A DNA stretch of 64,000 bases from Ligustrum vulgare (Eukaryota; Streptophyta; Magnoliopsida; Lamiales; Oleaceae), in contig OY743176.1 of assembly GCA_963555705.1 (NCBI GenBank), forward strand, positions 43,911,026 to 43,975,025. The letters run 5' to 3'. Below, one piece after another: positions 11,165-24,396 of the stretch. The stretch's first letter is position 1. Each line of letters opens with the position of its first letter. Made by a program: the position numbers and the translations under genes. Below the pieces are notes generated by a model that saw only the letters and a program-made list of their open reading frames with translations, did not search any database and was not told where the DNA came from.

Positions 11165-13524
11165 TGACACGACCCCGTCTCGAATCACCATATGTAGACC
11201 CGAGACGTGGCGTGCGCCGATGATGAATGCCAGCTAGATACTGGACCCACCACCAAGGCTACTGAAATTATTCAAATTCTATAAATCTTCTCGTAAAACC
11301 CCATGATTTTAAAAAAATTCGACAGAGTTCCCTTTAAATATTGGATATAACCTCCCTGTAACAAATCAACAAATCTTCAAACCACCACATGTAAAATACT
11401 GGGAATCCATATCCCTTCCCATCATCATATCAAAATCAAAAGAACTTATGCCTTCCCATCTAGTTCTTACTACATATCATCCATTCCACTTACATTCAAT
11501 ACATCAACATATCATTCTAATCAACTAAGCACTTGACAAAACAATAACTCGAGAATGAACCGAGTTAAATATATATACATGAATCCCAAAAGAATGATGA
11601 AGACTAGAAACATACAACTAAATGATCTTTGGCTCTTTGGCAGGCTTTCCAACTTCCTCTCAAAACTCAAAAGTATCCTGGTAATGAAAATGTTACAAAA
11701 ATATGAGATTTTAACTCAGTGAGTGGAGTGTTTGAAAACTAGTCATACTTTTCTCGTTTATAATTCTTTATGAAATCACTATTTGTTTTGTAACTATAAC
11801 TTTTGATTGACATAAGAAAATATTTTACTTATCTGAAAAGCACATCTAGCTGAAATGAGAATTTATAAATACTGAAACCATGGCATAAATTGTGATAACT
11901 GTCTGATAATACTAAAAATTCGTTGAACTGTAATGAGAAGCTGAAATATTTTTCTATGAATAAATATATCATACTGTACTGAAAAGAATCACATCAAAGT
12001 GTACCCAATGAATAACTTTACTCAAGTACAGAGTACTCTCGATGTACAAGGCAAAGCCATTCAAATCTGATAAGCTGATAATCTGATAAACTGTGTCATA
12101 TGCGCATAGACTGCCCCAAAGGCTAAAGCACCCTAGTACACGGCCCAAAGCCTATATGTGCACAAGAGTGGGTCCCAAAGACCTCTGATAATCTGATAAT
12201 ATGGTCATACACTGTGGAAACGAATTCACATCAGTGCAGAGCGGGTAATATCACCTGGGTACTTCTGATGGTTTTTCACAATAATAATTTACATGTAACA
12301 AATTCTTTTATAGAATAATGTACTAAATTTATAATTTGATTAGCGAAGAAGTCTAAAATCATGCTTCTAAACTTGTATTTGCGAAAAGTAGTAATTTCTG
12401 TAACTTGTCTACTTAATTGAAAACATGAATCGTATGGAAAATTTATGCCATTAGATATTAAAATTTAACTTTAAGGAAAAATAAGTTTTTCCACTCACAG
12501 AGATTGCGACTGAAACCTAGTTTGGCTGATAGGCCTGACCAATCTCCGTGTCGCCTCCTGAAAATTAAATTAAAACCTTGGATCAACTCCAATAATTACC
12601 AATATTTAACAAATGCCCAAAATGAAATAACATCCTATACAAAAACCACAAATTTCATATGTCTCCAACATTACATCCAACCAACCTTCTCTTATGTGAA
12701 TATAGCTTCATTATAACTCATATATCCTTTATTTAACCAATACCTCAATGAAATGCTCATAGATACCAAAACCCCTTTCCAAGAAACTAGTAATTGACTA
12801 ATTCTTCAACTTAATTACATGGGTAATTTAATCTCCAAATACACATCACCAAATTAAGCTTGAAATAATTTAATATAAGCTCCAATAACTCAATCTTGCC
12901 CAAATCATGAATTTAATCCACTATTATTATAAACCCTAGCATGTAACCACAATGTATTCAACCAAACTTAAATATTTAGCTCAATATCTTCAAGTAAACT
13001 ATAAATCCATCCAAAATCTAGCATTTAACTCAAAAATCAAAACCCTAAAATCAACACCATATCTCAAATAAATGGGTATTGCCTTACCTCTTGAAAGTGA
13101 AAATGAATTCTTGAATGTTGAATGAAATTCCACCTTTTTCCTTCTCTTTTCTTCCTTCCTTTTTCTTTTTTTTTTTCTTCTTCTTTCTTCCTCCGGTTTT
13201 CTCCTCTGCGGACGTTCCAGCCTCTGTTTGTGTAATTGCTGAGAGTGTGTTGTGTGTTAGGTTAGTGTTTGTCCCCTAATGTCATGACATTATAAAGTTT
13301 GATGAAAATTGCATGCCTGGTCCTTCATTTATATAAGTATATATATCCATTAATCCTTAACTATACATAATGATAAGTAAACCTTCAACTTATCATAAAA
13401 TTTAAATGATCCCCAAAAATCCCACTCATTAAAATTGGTCCCCACTTGGACTAAATTGGTCAAAAATAAATGTTGACTTGATAAAATAATTATTTGACTA
13501 GAAAAATTAAAGTGGGTTGTGACA
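11165..13524 (-). repeat. 3' LTR of the young chromovirus
   Basis: 2360 bp with TG...CA ends (plus strand TGACACGACC ... GTTGTGACA). It contains several CTGATAATCTGATAA-like repeats around 12060-12210 and a C/T-rich tract near 13130-13200. A 70-codon frame within it has no recognisable product and occurs identically in the other LTR. Confidence 0.95.
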
Positions 13525-13566
13525 ATCTTACCTCCTTAGAGAATTTCGTCCTCGAAATTCAATCAA

Positions 13567-16500
13567 CTACCATCTTAGAAGGTCAGGATACTTGTCTCGA
13601 ATTTGATCTTCGTTTTCCCAAGTAGCTTCATCCACTGGATGATTCTTCCAAAGAACCTTGACAAATGGAATAATCTTGTCTTGCTGAATTTGTTCCTTTC
13701 GTTCAAGTATCCCTTCCGGTTCCTCCTCGTAAGTTAAATTCTCCTTAAGTTCCACTGGCTGTGGCTCAAGAATATGAGATGAATCTGGAATGTACTTACG
13801 AAGCATCGAAATGTGGAATACATCATGAATCCTAGATAACTCATCTGGCAATGCTAAACGATAAGCCACTGGACCAATTCGTTCCACAATCTCATAAGGT
13901 CCAATATATCTCGGACTTAATTTCCCTCGCTTGCCAAATCTCAACACACCTTTCCAAGGAGACAATTTAAGGAAAACTCTATCTCCAACAGCAAATTCAA
14001 GATCTTTCCTGCGTCTGTCTGCATAACTTTTTTGTCTATCTTGAGCTGCTTTTAACTTCTCTTTAATCACTTTCACCGTTTCTGTGGCTATCTGAATAAA
14101 TTCTGGTCCTTCTAATCTCCTCTCGCCTACTTCACCCCAACAAACAGGCGTTCTACATTTCCTGCCATACAGTGCTTCAAAAGGTGCCATCTCTATACTC
14201 GAGTGATAACTGTTATTATAAGCAAACTCCATCAAACGTAGATGAGAATCCCAACTTCCTTTGAACTCTAGAACACAAGCTCTTAGCATATCTTCTAAGG
14301 TCTGTATGGTCCTCTCTGATTGACCATCTGTTTGTGGGTGGAAAGCTGTACTGAACTGTAGTTTAGTACCCAAAGCATCTTGCAAACTATGCCAAAACTT
14401 GGAAGTAAATCTAGGATCTCTGTCAGATACAATAGACACTGGAGTCCCATAAAAACTGACTATCTCATCCACATACAATTTTGCTAGTTTACTCAGAGAA
14501 AATGTAGCTTTGATCGACAAGAATCTTGAAGTTTTGGTCAAACGATCAACAATCACCCAAACACCATCATGTCCATTTTGAGTGCGAGGAAGACCAAATA
14601 AGAAATCCATAGTAATATGCTCCCATTTCCACTCAGGAATAGGCAGTGGCTGAAGAAGTCCAGCTGTTTTCTGGCGATCGGGTTTCACCTGTTGGCAGAC
14701 AAAACATGTCGATACAAACTCAGCAATTTCTCTTTTCATACCACGCCACCAATAATGCTCCTTCAGGGTATGATACATTTTGGTGCTACCTGGATGCATA
14801 GCATAACCTGAACCGTGCGCTTCTTCCAATATTTCTTTCTTCAATTCTGGAATATCAGGAACACATAGCCTATTTCCCATAAATAATGCACCATCTCTGA
14901 TTTCATAGTCTGTTCGCAAGCCAACAGTGACTTCTGCTTCCAAAGTTTTCAATGCCAAATCTTGCAATTGAGCTTCTCTAACTTTGTTTATCAAGGTAGG
15001 CCTCACTTGAAAGTGAGCTAAGAGTGCCCCTGTAGTAGTTGTGGACAACTGAGCATGTAAGGTTCTAAATTCACCCATCAAAGCAGCACACATCGCACTA
15101 GATTTGGTGGAATGGCTACTGACCTTCCTACTCAAAGCGTCAGCAACTACATTAGCTTTTCCCGGATGATAATCAATTTTGCAATCATAATCTTTGATAA
15201 GTTCTAACCATCGCCTCTGTCTCAAATTCAATTCTTTTTGATCAAATATATACTTCAAGCTCTTGTGGTCCGTGAATATCTGACATTTTTCACCATACAA
15301 ATAATGTCTCCAGATTTTTAGTGCCAAAACCACTGCTGCCAATTCCAAATCATGAGTTGGGTAGTTTAGTTCATGCTTCTTCAATTGTCTAGAAGCATAA
15401 GCTATAACCTTTCCATTCTGCATTAAAACACAGCCCAAACCTCGGCGTGATGCATCGCTATAGACTACAAACTCTTCACCTGGAGAAGGAAGAGTGAGTA
15501 TAGGAGCGGAAACCAATCTACTTTTCAGCTCTTGGAAGCTCTTCTCACATTCTGGTGTCCACAAAAATTTCGAATCCTTTCGAGTTAAGCTAGTTAAAGG
15601 AAGAGCAATTTTGGAAAATCCTTCCACAAATCGACGATAATAACCAGCTAACCCAAGAAAACTTCGCACTTCTGTCACACTAGAAGGGCGTTCCCATTTC
15701 ATCACAGCTTCTGTCTTGATCGGATCTACATAAATACCTTCTGCTGATATCACGTGACCCAAAAATACAACTTTATCCAGCCAAAACTCGCATTTGCTGA
15801 ATTTCGCATACAATTGCTTATCCCTCAAGGTCTGTAATATAATTTTTAGATGCTCTACATGTTCATCCTTGCTAGGAGAATATACCAAAATATCATCAAT
15901 GAAAACAATAACAAATCTGTCCAGATAAGGATGCAAAACTCTATTCATCAAATCCATAAATGCAGCTGGGGCATTAGTAAGCCCAAATGGCATCACCAAG
16001 AACTCATAATGGCCATATCGAGTCCTAAAAGCAGTCTTTGGTATATCAGCATCTTTGATCTTCAGCTGATGATACCCTGATCGTAAATCAATTTTAGAAA
16101 ATACTGCAGCACCTCGAAGTTGGTCAAATAAATCATCAATGCGAGGTAACGGGTACTTGTTACGAATCGTAACTTTATTCAACTGTCTGTAGTCAATACA
16201 CAGTCTCATCGTACCATCTTTCTTCTTCACAAGTAAGACTGGCGCTCCCCATGGGGAAACACTGGGTCTAATGAAACCCTTATCAACTAATTCCTTCATT
16301 TGTACCTTCAATTCTTTTAACTCCGTTGGAGCCATTCTGTATGGTGCTTGTGAAATAGGTGCCGTCCCTGGAACTAAATCAATAGAGAACTCAACCTCTC
16401 TATCTGGTGGTAGTCCCGGAAGATCCTCTGGGAACACATCTGGAAAGTCTCGCACGACAGGGATATCCTCAAGTTTCGGATTAGTGAGTCTAATATCAAT

Positions 16501-18309
16501 CACATTAGCTAAATATGCATGACAACCCTTTTTTAGCAATTTACGTGCATCCAAAGCGGATATAACACATGATGGTAAAATTCTGCGTTCTCCAACAAGA
16601 ACAAATTCAAGTTCTTCTGGCTTCCTGAACACAACTTCCTTGCGGAAGCAGTCGACTGTAGCCCGATGTTCAGAGAGAAAATCCATCCCCAAAATAACAT
16701 CAAAATCATGCATATCAAGAGGAATTAAATCTGCCCGTAATTGATGATCATTCACCCTTATCATACAATCTCTATACACATTACTAGCCAAAAGTGATAC
16801 TCCTACCGGCGTTGTTACAGCTAATTCATTATCTAAAGGCTCTAACTTCTTCTCAGCATGACAAGCAAGTGCACAAGAAATAAAAGAATGTGTAGCACCT
16901 GAATCAATTAATGTGCGAGCATCTCTACCAAAAATAGATAACATACCAATAACCACATCTGGTGACTCATCAGCTTCCTTCTGGGTCATAGCAAATACCT
17001 TACCCTGAGTCCTGTTACGCCCTGCCTGAGCTCCAGATCTAGCAATACTACCTCTAGCAACATTAGACTGAGCACCGCCAGTCGACCCTACTGAGATGTC
17101 CCTCTGACTCTGCCCCACATTGCTAACACCTGGCTGAGGAAATAATATATGTGATCCGCTACTCTGCTGAGATTTGATTGGGCAATCCTTCCTCATGTGT
17201 CCCATCTGACCACACTGATAACAGACTCCAACTCCCTTAAGGCACTCTCCTGGATGAAACTTCCCACAAGACTGACACTGTGGAAAGCTACGAAAATCAG
17301 AACTCTGACTAGGCCTCGATCCCTGAGATCTCTGCATAAAGCCCTGTGGATGTATATGACTCCCTCCAGTCTGCTGTACAGAACTCTGACTCCGGCCTGA
17401 CATCTTACTGAATCCCGAACTCTGAGACTTTGATTTAAAATTTGTAGAATTTGTAGCACCTGGCCAAAACCCTTTTCTATTCTTCTTAGACCCTGAAGCC
17501 CCTGTCTGGCCACTACCTCCAAAACTCGTCTGTGCCCTTTGGTTGCGTCCATCTATGATAGCTGTCTCGACCCTCAAAGTCGCTTCTACCAATGACCCGA
17601 AATTTTGATGCCCATGAACTGTCACGTAAGGCCGAATATCTGATCGCAACCCCTGCTCAAATCGCCTACATTTTTCTCTTTCATCCGCGATTAAGTTACT
17701 AGCATACTTAGACAACTCTACAAACCTCAAATGGTACTCGGCAACAGACATGGATCCTTGAACTAATCTCAAAAATTCATCACGTTTTGCATCGCGATAA
17801 AATGGAGGGTAATAAGTCTCATTGAAAGCATCCGTGAACATAGCCCAAGTAATAACGCTAGGGTCTGGATACCGACATCGATATGATGCCCACCAATCTG
17901 CAGCTCCTCCCCTCAACAGAAAAATAGCAAGACGTAACTTCTTGCCCTCAGGAACCTCCATTACATCAAATATATTCTCCAAAGATTTCATCCAAAGCTC
18001 AGCATCAGCTGGGTTGGATGTACCCATAAAATTTTTTGCTCCAAGTTTCATAGCTCTCTCAATGAGATTATCCTTTTCTGTGTGCGGTAGGAGGGAAGCA
18101 ATAGCTGCAACGATCCTGTCAGTAGCAGGGTCAGGCTGTTCCTGCATTTGTACCTGAGGCTGCACTGGAGGATGTACCTCGGGATGCACCTGAGGTTGGT
18201 GAACTGATTCTGCGGCCCCACCGGCCTCCCCTACATGTCCACCATCAGGAGCATTCTGAGTCTGAGGAATTGGATTTGGTTGCCTGCGAGTCCTACCACC
18301 ACGAGCCAT
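13567..18309 (-). CDS. Chromovirus gag-pol polyprotein, intact, 1580 aa
   Basis: The single open frame starts at [13 protein letters not shown]. Domains in order: retrotransposon gag (about residues 85-250, GAADWWASY...); CCHC knuckle [14 protein letters not shown] (about 361-375); protease [12 protein letters not shown] (about 470); reverse transcriptase with CIDYRQLN and [10 protein letters not shown] (about 800-810, FIDD in place of YVDD, usual for this group); RNase H ([27 protein letters not shown]); integrase HHCC region ([17 protein letters not shown]...CFVCQQ) and catalytic core ([25 protein letters not shown]); then a chromodomain-like end, [16 protein letters not shown]. Nothing essential is missing. 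It gives all proteins for copying and integration, and the C-terminus usually directs integration to heterochromatin (family knowledge). Confidence 0.96.
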   Translation of the reverse strand: MARGGRTRRQPNPIPQTQNAPDGGHVGEAGGAAESVHQPQVHPEVHPPVQPQVQMQEQPDPATDRIVAAIASLLPHTEKDNLIERAMKLGAKNFMGTSNPADAELWMKSLENIFDVMEVPEGKKLRLAIFLLRGGAADWWASYRCRYPDPSVITWAMFTDAFNETYYPPFYRDAKRDEFLRLVQGSMSVAEYHLRFVELSKYASNLIADEREKCRRFEQGLRSDIRPYVTVHGHQNFGSLVEATLRVETAIIDGRNQRAQTSFGGSGQTGASGSKKNRKGFWPGATNSTNFKSKSQSSGFSKMSGRSQSSVQQTGGSHIHPQGFMQRSQGSRPSQSSDFRSFPQCQSCGKFHPGECLKGVGVCYQCGQMGHMRKDCPIKSQQSSGSHILFPQPGVSNVGQSQRDISVGSTGGAQSNVARGSIARSGAQAGRNRTQGKVFAMTQKEADESPDVVIGMLSIFGRDARTLIDSGATHSFISCALACHAEKKLEPLDNELAVTTPVGVSLLASNVYRDCMIRVNDHQLRADLIPLDMHDFDVILGMDFLSEHRATVDCFRKEVVFRKPEELEFVLVGERRILPSCVISALDARKLLKKGCHAYLANVIDIRLTNPKLEDIPVVRDFPDVFPEDLPGLPPDREVEFSIDLVPGTAPISQAPYRMAPTELKELKVQMKELVDKGFIRPSVSPWGAPVLLVKKKDGTMRLCIDYRQLNKVTIRNKYPLPRIDDLFDQLRGAAVFSKIDLRSGYHQLKIKDADIPKTAFRTRYGHYEFLVMPFGLTNAPAAFMDLMNRVLHPYLDRFVIVFIDDILVYSPSKDEHVEHLKIILQTLRDKQLYAKFSKCEFWLDKVVFLGHVISAEGIYVDPIKTEAVMKWERPSSVTEVRSFLGLAGYYRRFVEGFSKIALPLTSLTRKDSKFLWTPECEKSFQELKSRLVSAPILTLPSPGEEFVVYSDASRRGLGCVLMQNGKVIAYASRQLKKHELNYPTHDLELAAVVLALKIWRHYLYGEKCQIFTDHKSLKYIFDQKELNLRQRRWLELIKDYDCKIDYHPGKANVVADALSRKVSSHSTKSSAMCAALMGEFRTLHAQLSTTTTGALLAHFQVRPTLINKVREAQLQDLALKTLEAEVTVGLRTDYEIRDGALFMGNRLCVPDIPELKKEILEEAHGSGYAMHPGSTKMYHTLKEHYWWRGMKREIAEFVSTCFVCQQVKPDRQKTAGLLQPLPIPEWKWEHITMDFLFGLPRTQNGHDGVWVIVDRLTKTSRFLSIKATFSLSKLAKLYVDEIVSFYGTPVSIVSDRDPRFTSKFWHSLQDALGTKLQFSTAFHPQTDGQSERTIQTLEDMLRACVLEFKGSWDSHLRLMEFAYNNSYHSSIEMAPFEALYGRKCRTPVCWGEVGERRLEGPEFIQIATETVKVIKEKLKAAQDRQKSYADRRRKDLEFAVGDRVFLKLSPWKGVLRFGKRGKLSPRYIGPYEIVERIGPVAYRLALPDELSRIHDVFHISMLRKYIPDSSHILEPQPVELKENLTYEEEPEGILERKEQIQQDKIIPFVKVLWKNHPVDEATWENEDQIRDKYPDLLRW

Positions 18310-18379
18310 AACTCTCTACAATGGTTGACAGAAAAAAATCAATACATATGCAATGCAACCCAACAGACTCTATAACCAT

Positions 18380-18391
18380 GCTCTGATACCA
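18380..18391 (-). other. Primer binding site of the young chromovirus
   Basis: The minus strand reads TGGTATCAGAGC two bases inside the 5' LTR, complementary to initiator tRNA-Met. Confidence 0.93.
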
Positions 18392-18393
18392 CT

Positions 18394-20752
18394 TGACACG
18401 ACCCCGTCTCGAATCACCATATGTAGACCCGAGACGTGGCGTGCGCCGATGATGAATGCCAGCTAGATACTGGACCCACCACCAAGGCTACTGAAACTAT
18501 TCAAATTCTATAAATCTTCTCGTAAAACCCCATGATTTTAAAAAAATTCGACAGAGTTCCCTTTAAATATTGGATATAACCTCCCTGTAACAAATCAACA
18601 AATCTTCAAACCACCACATGTAAAATACTGGGAATCCATATCCCTTCCCATCATCATATCAAAATCAAAAGAACTTATGCCTTCCCATCTAGTTCTTACT
18701 ACATATCATCCATTCCACTTACATTCAATACATCAACATATCATTCTAATCAACTAAGCACTTGACAAAACAATAACTCGAGAATGAACCGAGTTAAATA
18801 TATATACATGAATCCCAAAAGAATGATGAAGACTAGAAACATACAACTAAATGATCTTTGGCTCTTTGGCAGGCTTTCCAACTTCCTCTCAAAACTCAAA
18901 AGTATCCTGGTAATGAAAATGTTACAAAAATATGAGATTTTAACTCAGTGAGTGGAGTGTTTGAAAACTAGTCATACTTTTCTCGTTTATAATTCTTTAT
19001 GAAATCACTATTTGTTTTGTAACTATAACTTTTGATTGACATAAGAAAATATTTTACTTATCTGAAAAGCACATCTAGCTGAAATGAGAATTTATAAATA
19101 CTGAAACCATGGCATAAATTGTGATAACTGTCTGATAATACTAAAAATTCGTTGAACTGTAATGAGAAGCTGAAATATTTTTCTATGAATAAATATATCA
19201 TACTGTACTGAAAAGAATCACATCAAAGTGTACCCAATGAATAACTTTACTCAAGTACAGAGTACTCTCGATGTACAAGGCAAAGCCATTCAAATCTGAT
19301 AAGCTGATAATCTGATAAACTGTGTCATATGCGCATAGACTGCCCCAAAGGCTAAAGCACCCTAGTACACGGCCCAAAGCCTATATGTGCACAAGAGTGG
19401 GTCCCAAAGACCTCTGATAATCTGATAATATGGTCATACACTGTGGAAACGAATTCACATCAGTGCAGAGCGGGTAATATCACCTGGGTACTTCTGATGG
19501 TTTTTCACAATAATAATTTACATGTAACAAATTCTTTTATAGAATAATGTACTAAATTTATAATTTGATTAGCGAAGAAGTCTAAAATCATGCTTCTAAA
19601 CTTGTATTTGCGAAAAGTAGTAATTTCTGTAACTTGTCTACTTAATTGAAAACATGAATCGTATGGAAAATTTATGCCATTAGATATTAAAATTTAACTT
19701 TAAGGAAAAATAAGTTTTTCCACTCACAGAGATTGCGACTGAAACCTAGTTTGGCTGATAGGCCTGACCAATCTCCGTGTCGCCTCCTGAAAATTAAATT
19801 AAAACCTTGGATCAACTCCAATAATTACCAATATTTAACAAATGCCCAAAATGAAATAACATCCTATACAAAAACCACAAATTTCATATGTCTCCAACAT
19901 TACATCCAACCAACCTTCTCTTATGTGAATATAGCTTCATTATAACTCATATATCCTTTATTTAACCAATACCTCAATGAAATGCTCATAGATACCAAAA
20001 CCCCTTTCCAAGAAACTAGTAATTGACTAATTCTTCAACTTAATTACATGGGTAATTTAATCTCCAAATACACATCACCAAATTAAGCTTGAAATAATTT
20101 AATATAAGCTCCAATAACTCAATCTTGCCCAAATCATGAATTTAATCCACTATTATTATAAACCCTAGCATGTAACCACAATGTATTCAACCAAACTTAA
20201 ATATTTAGCTCAATATCTTCAAGTAAACTATAAATCCATCCAAAATCTAGCATTTAACTCAAAAATCAAAACCCTAAAATCAACACCATATCTCAAATAA
20301 ATGGGTATTGCCTTACCTCTTGAAAGTGAAAATGAATTCTTGAATGTTGAATGAAATTCCACCTTTTTCCTTCTCTTTTCTTCCTTCCTTTTTCTTTTTT
20401 TTTTCTTCTTCTTTCTTCCTCCGGTTTTCTCCTCTGCGGACGTTCCAGCCTCTGTTTGTGTAATTGCTGAGAGTGTGTTGTGTGTTAGGTTAGTGTTTGT
20501 CCCCTAATGTCATGACATTATAAAGTTTGATGAAAATTGCATGCCTGGTCCTTCATTTATATAAGTATATATATCCATTAATCCTTAACTATACATAATG
20601 ATAAGTAAACCTTCAACTTATCATAAAATTTAAATGATCCCCAAAAATCCCACTCATTAAAATTGGTCCCCACTTGGACTAAATTGGTCAAAAATAAATG
20701 TTGACTTGATAAAATAATTATTTGACTAGAAAAATTAAAGTGGGCTGTGACA
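18394..20752 (-). repeat. 5' LTR of the young chromovirus
   Basis: 2359 bp, nearly identical to 11165-13524. Flanked on its right by caagt (20753-20757), matching the left target duplication. Confidence 0.95.
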
Positions 20753-20864
20753 CAAGTGGTGTGGAGCTCCGAAGGAAGATGCTACCTGGGAAAATGAGTG
20801 GTGCTTTGCAAAGTCCTACCCTGACTTTATCCTTGCGGACAAGGATCCTTAAGGGAGGGAGGAA
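20753..20864 (+). pseudogene. Reina-like Ty3/gypsy pol C-terminus and polypurine tract (segment 3 of 3)
   Basis: After the target duplication the interrupted frame resumes as IKWCGAPKEDATWENEW, then ends at TAA 20850-20852. This is the chromodomain-like tail of Reina-type polyproteins. The purine run AAGGGAGGGAGGAA (20851-20864) is the polypurine tract directly before the 3' LTR. Confidence 0.9.
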
Positions 20865-20910
20865 TGATACGAGAGTCTTGCATGCAACCAAGCATGCACA
20901 TGCAGAACTT
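20865..20910 (+). repeat. Reina-like 3' LTR, first part
   Basis: The LTR starts TGATACGAGAG immediately after the polypurine tract. It is broken after about 45 bp by the 3.5-kb block that follows. The exact break is uncertain by a few bases, because aactt (20906-20910) only partly matches cactt (24395-24399) on the far side. Confidence 0.7.
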
Positions 20911-21730
20911 TTAATAACTTAATTTAATACCACTTTTTCGTTTTACGCTCATTCTTGAATTTCACGTAATTTTATATTGGTTCCCTTATAAATTTTGTAG
21001 CTGATTATTATTATTTTTCATATTTTACTTAATTTTCCGTGGAAGGACTTGGAAGCCGTCACGATCAATGTGCCAATTAAAATGTTGATAAATTGTTTAT
21101 GTACAATTCTATGTCTAATTGTTTGTTTTATTTGTTAAACTTGTTGATTTCTACTGGTATTAGGTGGCGAGGGACTTAGATTTCATAAATTGAAGGTGGA
21201 AAAAGTTTGGTGACACTTTGGAAATTTTATTTGAGGGTCGTGGACTTAAATTGTCAATTTATGAGAGTTGAGGGACTAAATTGAAAATTTCCAAATCTTA
21301 AACATTTAAACCTAAATTTTCTCACTCTTATCTCTATCTATATCTCACGCTCCTCTCACTCTCACCCTCTCGTACTCTCGTTCTCTCTCTCTCTCAGAAT
21401 ACTCTCTCGAATTCTCCCTCTCCCTCGGTTTGTCGTCGGCACACCATCGGCTAGATCATAGGAGCGCCGCCACCGCCACCCACGGTAGCACCTTTTCCCC
21501 CGACCCAACACACACCCGCACTCACAGTCGGCGCACAACACACAAACACAAGCACTACCCGAACACACACATGCACACAATTTCGCTCCCTTTCACCCAC
21601 ACACGAAGATATGTATATATGTGTGTGTATATGTTAAATGTATGTATTGATATGTAGCTTTCAGATTTTTTTTTCAGATTGGGTTTTAGTAGTATTTTAG
21701 AATTTTAATCTGTTAAGATCATCTTTTGAG

Positions 21731-21731
<1 letters not shown>

Positions 21732-21796
<65 letters not shown>
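21732..21796. repeat. (AT)n microsatellite
   Basis: About 65 bp of uninterrupted AT dinucleotides within the solo-LTR-like block. Confidence 0.97.
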
Positions 21797-21799
<3 letters not shown>

Positions 21800-23213
21800 A
21801 TACATGTATCTATTTATGAAATTTCGGATTTTCTGTTAAAAATTGGAGATTAGGTGGTGTGATTTTATATATATATGTAATACATGTATCTATTTATGAA
21901 ATTTCGAATTTTATAGTAATTTTCAGGTTTCGAAATTCCTTAATTAGTAGTTTAATTTAATTGTATACTTTAGTTTTAAGTTAGAAATTATAATTTTACA
22001 AACTTGGGGAGAATTATATAAATGGTTATATTAATTTTAAGATTTTATAGTTAATTAGAAGATTATGAAATTATAGATTTAAATTGACTTAGTTGACGAC
22101 CATTGTGAGAAATTTCAAATTCTTAAATGATGGAAGTTCTTTAATGGATTCTTTGTTGGCTTAATGTTGTTTTAAACTGAAAATTTTCAAATTTAGGATT
22201 TCAAGTAATGAGGTGGTTTTAATTGAATTTTAAAGTATATTCTTGACTTAAAGTTGCTATTTTCAGACTTTTGAAATTTGTAGTTTAGTTAACTGTTCGG
22301 GTAAAGTTTGAAGAAATGGTGATTTTCAAATTTATGAATAGTAGGATGCTAATTGGAATTATCCTTGTGAAATTCAAGTTGTGATGAAGATTCCATAGCT
22401 TGAACCTTTGTATAATTTGATTAGTTAGATTTCAATTTTGGCATCTAAGTTAATTTCTTATTCCGAATGAAGTATGATCTGTGTTTGACGTAGTTTAAGA
22501 TTCCAATTGATTTGAGTTATAAGTCACATGAAAGTTTCAACCTCATTTAGGAGTTTTAAATGTGATTTTTGAACTAAAAGATGAGTAAAACTTTGCTATT
22601 GTGTATTGAATTGATTGTTTATTTCGAATATGGTGTTAAATGTGTTAGACATGGCTTAAGGTTCCATTTGGTCTGAATTGTATATTAAATTGAAGTTTTA
22701 ACCTTGGTTAGGAGTTTAAATTTTGGTTTCGAACTAAAGGTTGTATTGTATGAATGGATGAAAATAATTAGGAGGATTGGTACATTGACGTCACGGGCAT
22801 CTGAGACTCTTTCACTTGCAAATCAAGATAACGGTAACTACTAAGGACGTCAAGCAAGTAAACTTTCCCTATTTTCATAGAAGTTAAATGTAAATGTGAA
22901 ACGTGTAAATGGCTGTTTGCAACTTACTTGCTTTGATGAATTTCATTTACTTTATGAAAGTATATGTATTAAGAAGAATGTTCAAGCATGCACATTATCA
23001 TGTCATTGCATCATCAAGCATGTATTGGCATTGGCATCGAAATTGGAAAGTCAAATGATTTTAAATGAAGAATGTGGTAAGTTTAAGTTTTCTCAAAATG
23101 CATGTATCCCAAGTTTTAAGAAAGAATGGGTGTACTTCTATGCCATGAAAGGTGTGAGTGGGAAATGGGGCGCGGGAGATCGGCGTACCCGAATTAAACC
23201 GTTGTTGCGGTGT

Positions 23214-23611
23214 TGAATATTAAACCGCTTGGCGGTGGCAAATATTAAACCCCTTTGTGATGACGATTGCTAAACCGCTTAGCGATGGCAAATATTAAAC
23301 CGCTTTGCAGTGACGATTGCTAAACCGGTTGACGGTAGCAAATATTAAACCGCTTTGCGGTGACGATTGCTAAACCGCTTGGCGGTTGCAAATATTAAAC
23401 CGCTTTGCGGTGACCATTGCTAAACCGGTTGACGGTGGCAAATATTAAACCGCTTTGCGATGACGATTGCTAAATCGGTTGACGGTAGCAAATATTAAAC
23501 CGCTTTGCGGTGACGATTGCTAAACCGCTTGGAGGTGGCAAATATTAAACCGCTTTGCGGTGACGATTGCTAAACCGGTTGACGGTGGCAAATATTAAAC
23601 CGCTATGCGGT
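23214..23611. repeat. 50-bp minisatellite, about eight copies, hairpin in each half-unit
   Basis: The word aaatattaaacc recurs at 23240, 23290, 23340, 23390, 23440, 23490, 23540 and 23590, an exact 50-bp spacing. Each unit holds two related half-units: ACCGCTTTGCGGT, a perfect 5-bp stem with a TTT loop, then ACCGCTTGGCGGT or ACCGGTTGACGGT. The second half-unit often alternates between its two forms, suggesting a partial 100-bp higher-order period. It sits in the middle of the solo-LTR-like block. Confidence 0.96.
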
Positions 23612-24396
23612 GGAAAAATGATAATTTGGTCCTAAATAAGGAATATTGCCCACTGCATTGTGATTGGCTAGAAGATACACTAAGTGAGTTCACGATAGAA
23701 GTGAAGTTAAAGTTTTTGGAAATGTTTAAGTGAAAGTTTGGAAAGTATGAAAGTGTTGAAAAGTAGAGTAAATGGGGATAATTACTTTGAATGGTCTAAG
23801 ACATTTCATGTCATGAACTTGCATCATGTGCATAAAGTTTACTTACTGAGCTTTAGCTCACCCCAATCCCTCCCCAACATTTCAAGTGATGAAAGTTAGG
23901 TGATCCGAGGAGAGCACTTGGCGGCTGACTCAGACAGTACCACGATTTATCATTTTAAATAGGGTTTGAAGTGGAACTTCATAAATGTTTTAGTTATTTT
24001 TATTAGTTCATTCTTTTAATTGTTTATTGGATTTAGTTTTTGATAAGTCATTTATCTCTTCAATAGTTTATCAATCCTCCATTTAGTTAAATGGAACTCA
24101 TGGTTTAAATTATTTATGTTGAGGAGTTTGGGAATTGACGTTGAAGTTAAATTTTGGAATTGTGGTTGGATGTTGAATGTTGGATGTTGAATGAGTTGGG
24201 AATTGCATTTGTATTGTAGGTATGATGTCCCTCTACAGGTTGGCTATGTCCAAGTTATAGAGGAGACTCTGCCGAAATTTTGTAAAATTTTATAATAGAA
24301 AATGAAATGTTTAAATGTTTAAACGATTATTTTCGCATTTAATGTGAATGGAAGTTAACACGCCTAGGTTTTAGATTTTAAACTTGGGGTGTTACA

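Larger units (their letters stand above)
11165..20752 (-). mobile_element. Complete young chromovirus (Ty3/gypsy, probably Tekay/Del clade)
   Basis: A 9588-bp element with LTRs at 11165-13524 (2360 bp) and 18394-20752 (2359 bp) and a 5-bp target duplication caagt at 11160-11164 and 20753-20757. The LTRs differ, by eye, at about three places: a T/C near 11268 versus 18497, a poly-T length change near 13150 versus 20397, and T/C close to the right end. The single ORF is open throughout. Clade assignment rests on the long LTRs and the type of chromodomain-like C-terminus, and is less sure than the chromovirus call. It inserted into the last codons of the Reina-like pol. Confidence 0.96.
20911..24396 (+). 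mobile_element. Solo-LTR-like block of a large Ty3/gypsy element
   Basis: About 3.5 kb with no coding capacity inside the Reina-like LTR. Its right end, with the CGCCTAGGTTTTAGATTTTA motif followed by AACTTGGGGTGTTACA, is the kind of 3' end I associate with long LTRs of Tekay/Del chromoviruses. It contains a C/T-rich stretch (about 21320-21425), an AT microsatellite, a duplicated 35-40-bp block (about 21787 and 21868) and a 50-bp minisatellite. No gag, pol or primer site follows, so it is best read as a solo LTR. The left end is not a clean TG and no perfect target duplication was found, so it may be truncated. Confidence 0.55.

Noticed and set aside
12504..19945. Identical 70-codon open frames at 12504-12716 and 19733-19945
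   Set aside because: They are the same sequence in the two LTRs of the young chromovirus; no codon-like features and no known product.
21430..21657. 75-codon frame rich in His and Thr
   Set aside because: It comes from a C/T- and CA-rich low-complexity part of the solo-LTR-like block.
23214..23611. CRISPR-like regularly spaced repeats
   Set aside because: The units are contiguous with no unique spacers, the window is plant DNA, and they lie inside an LTR.
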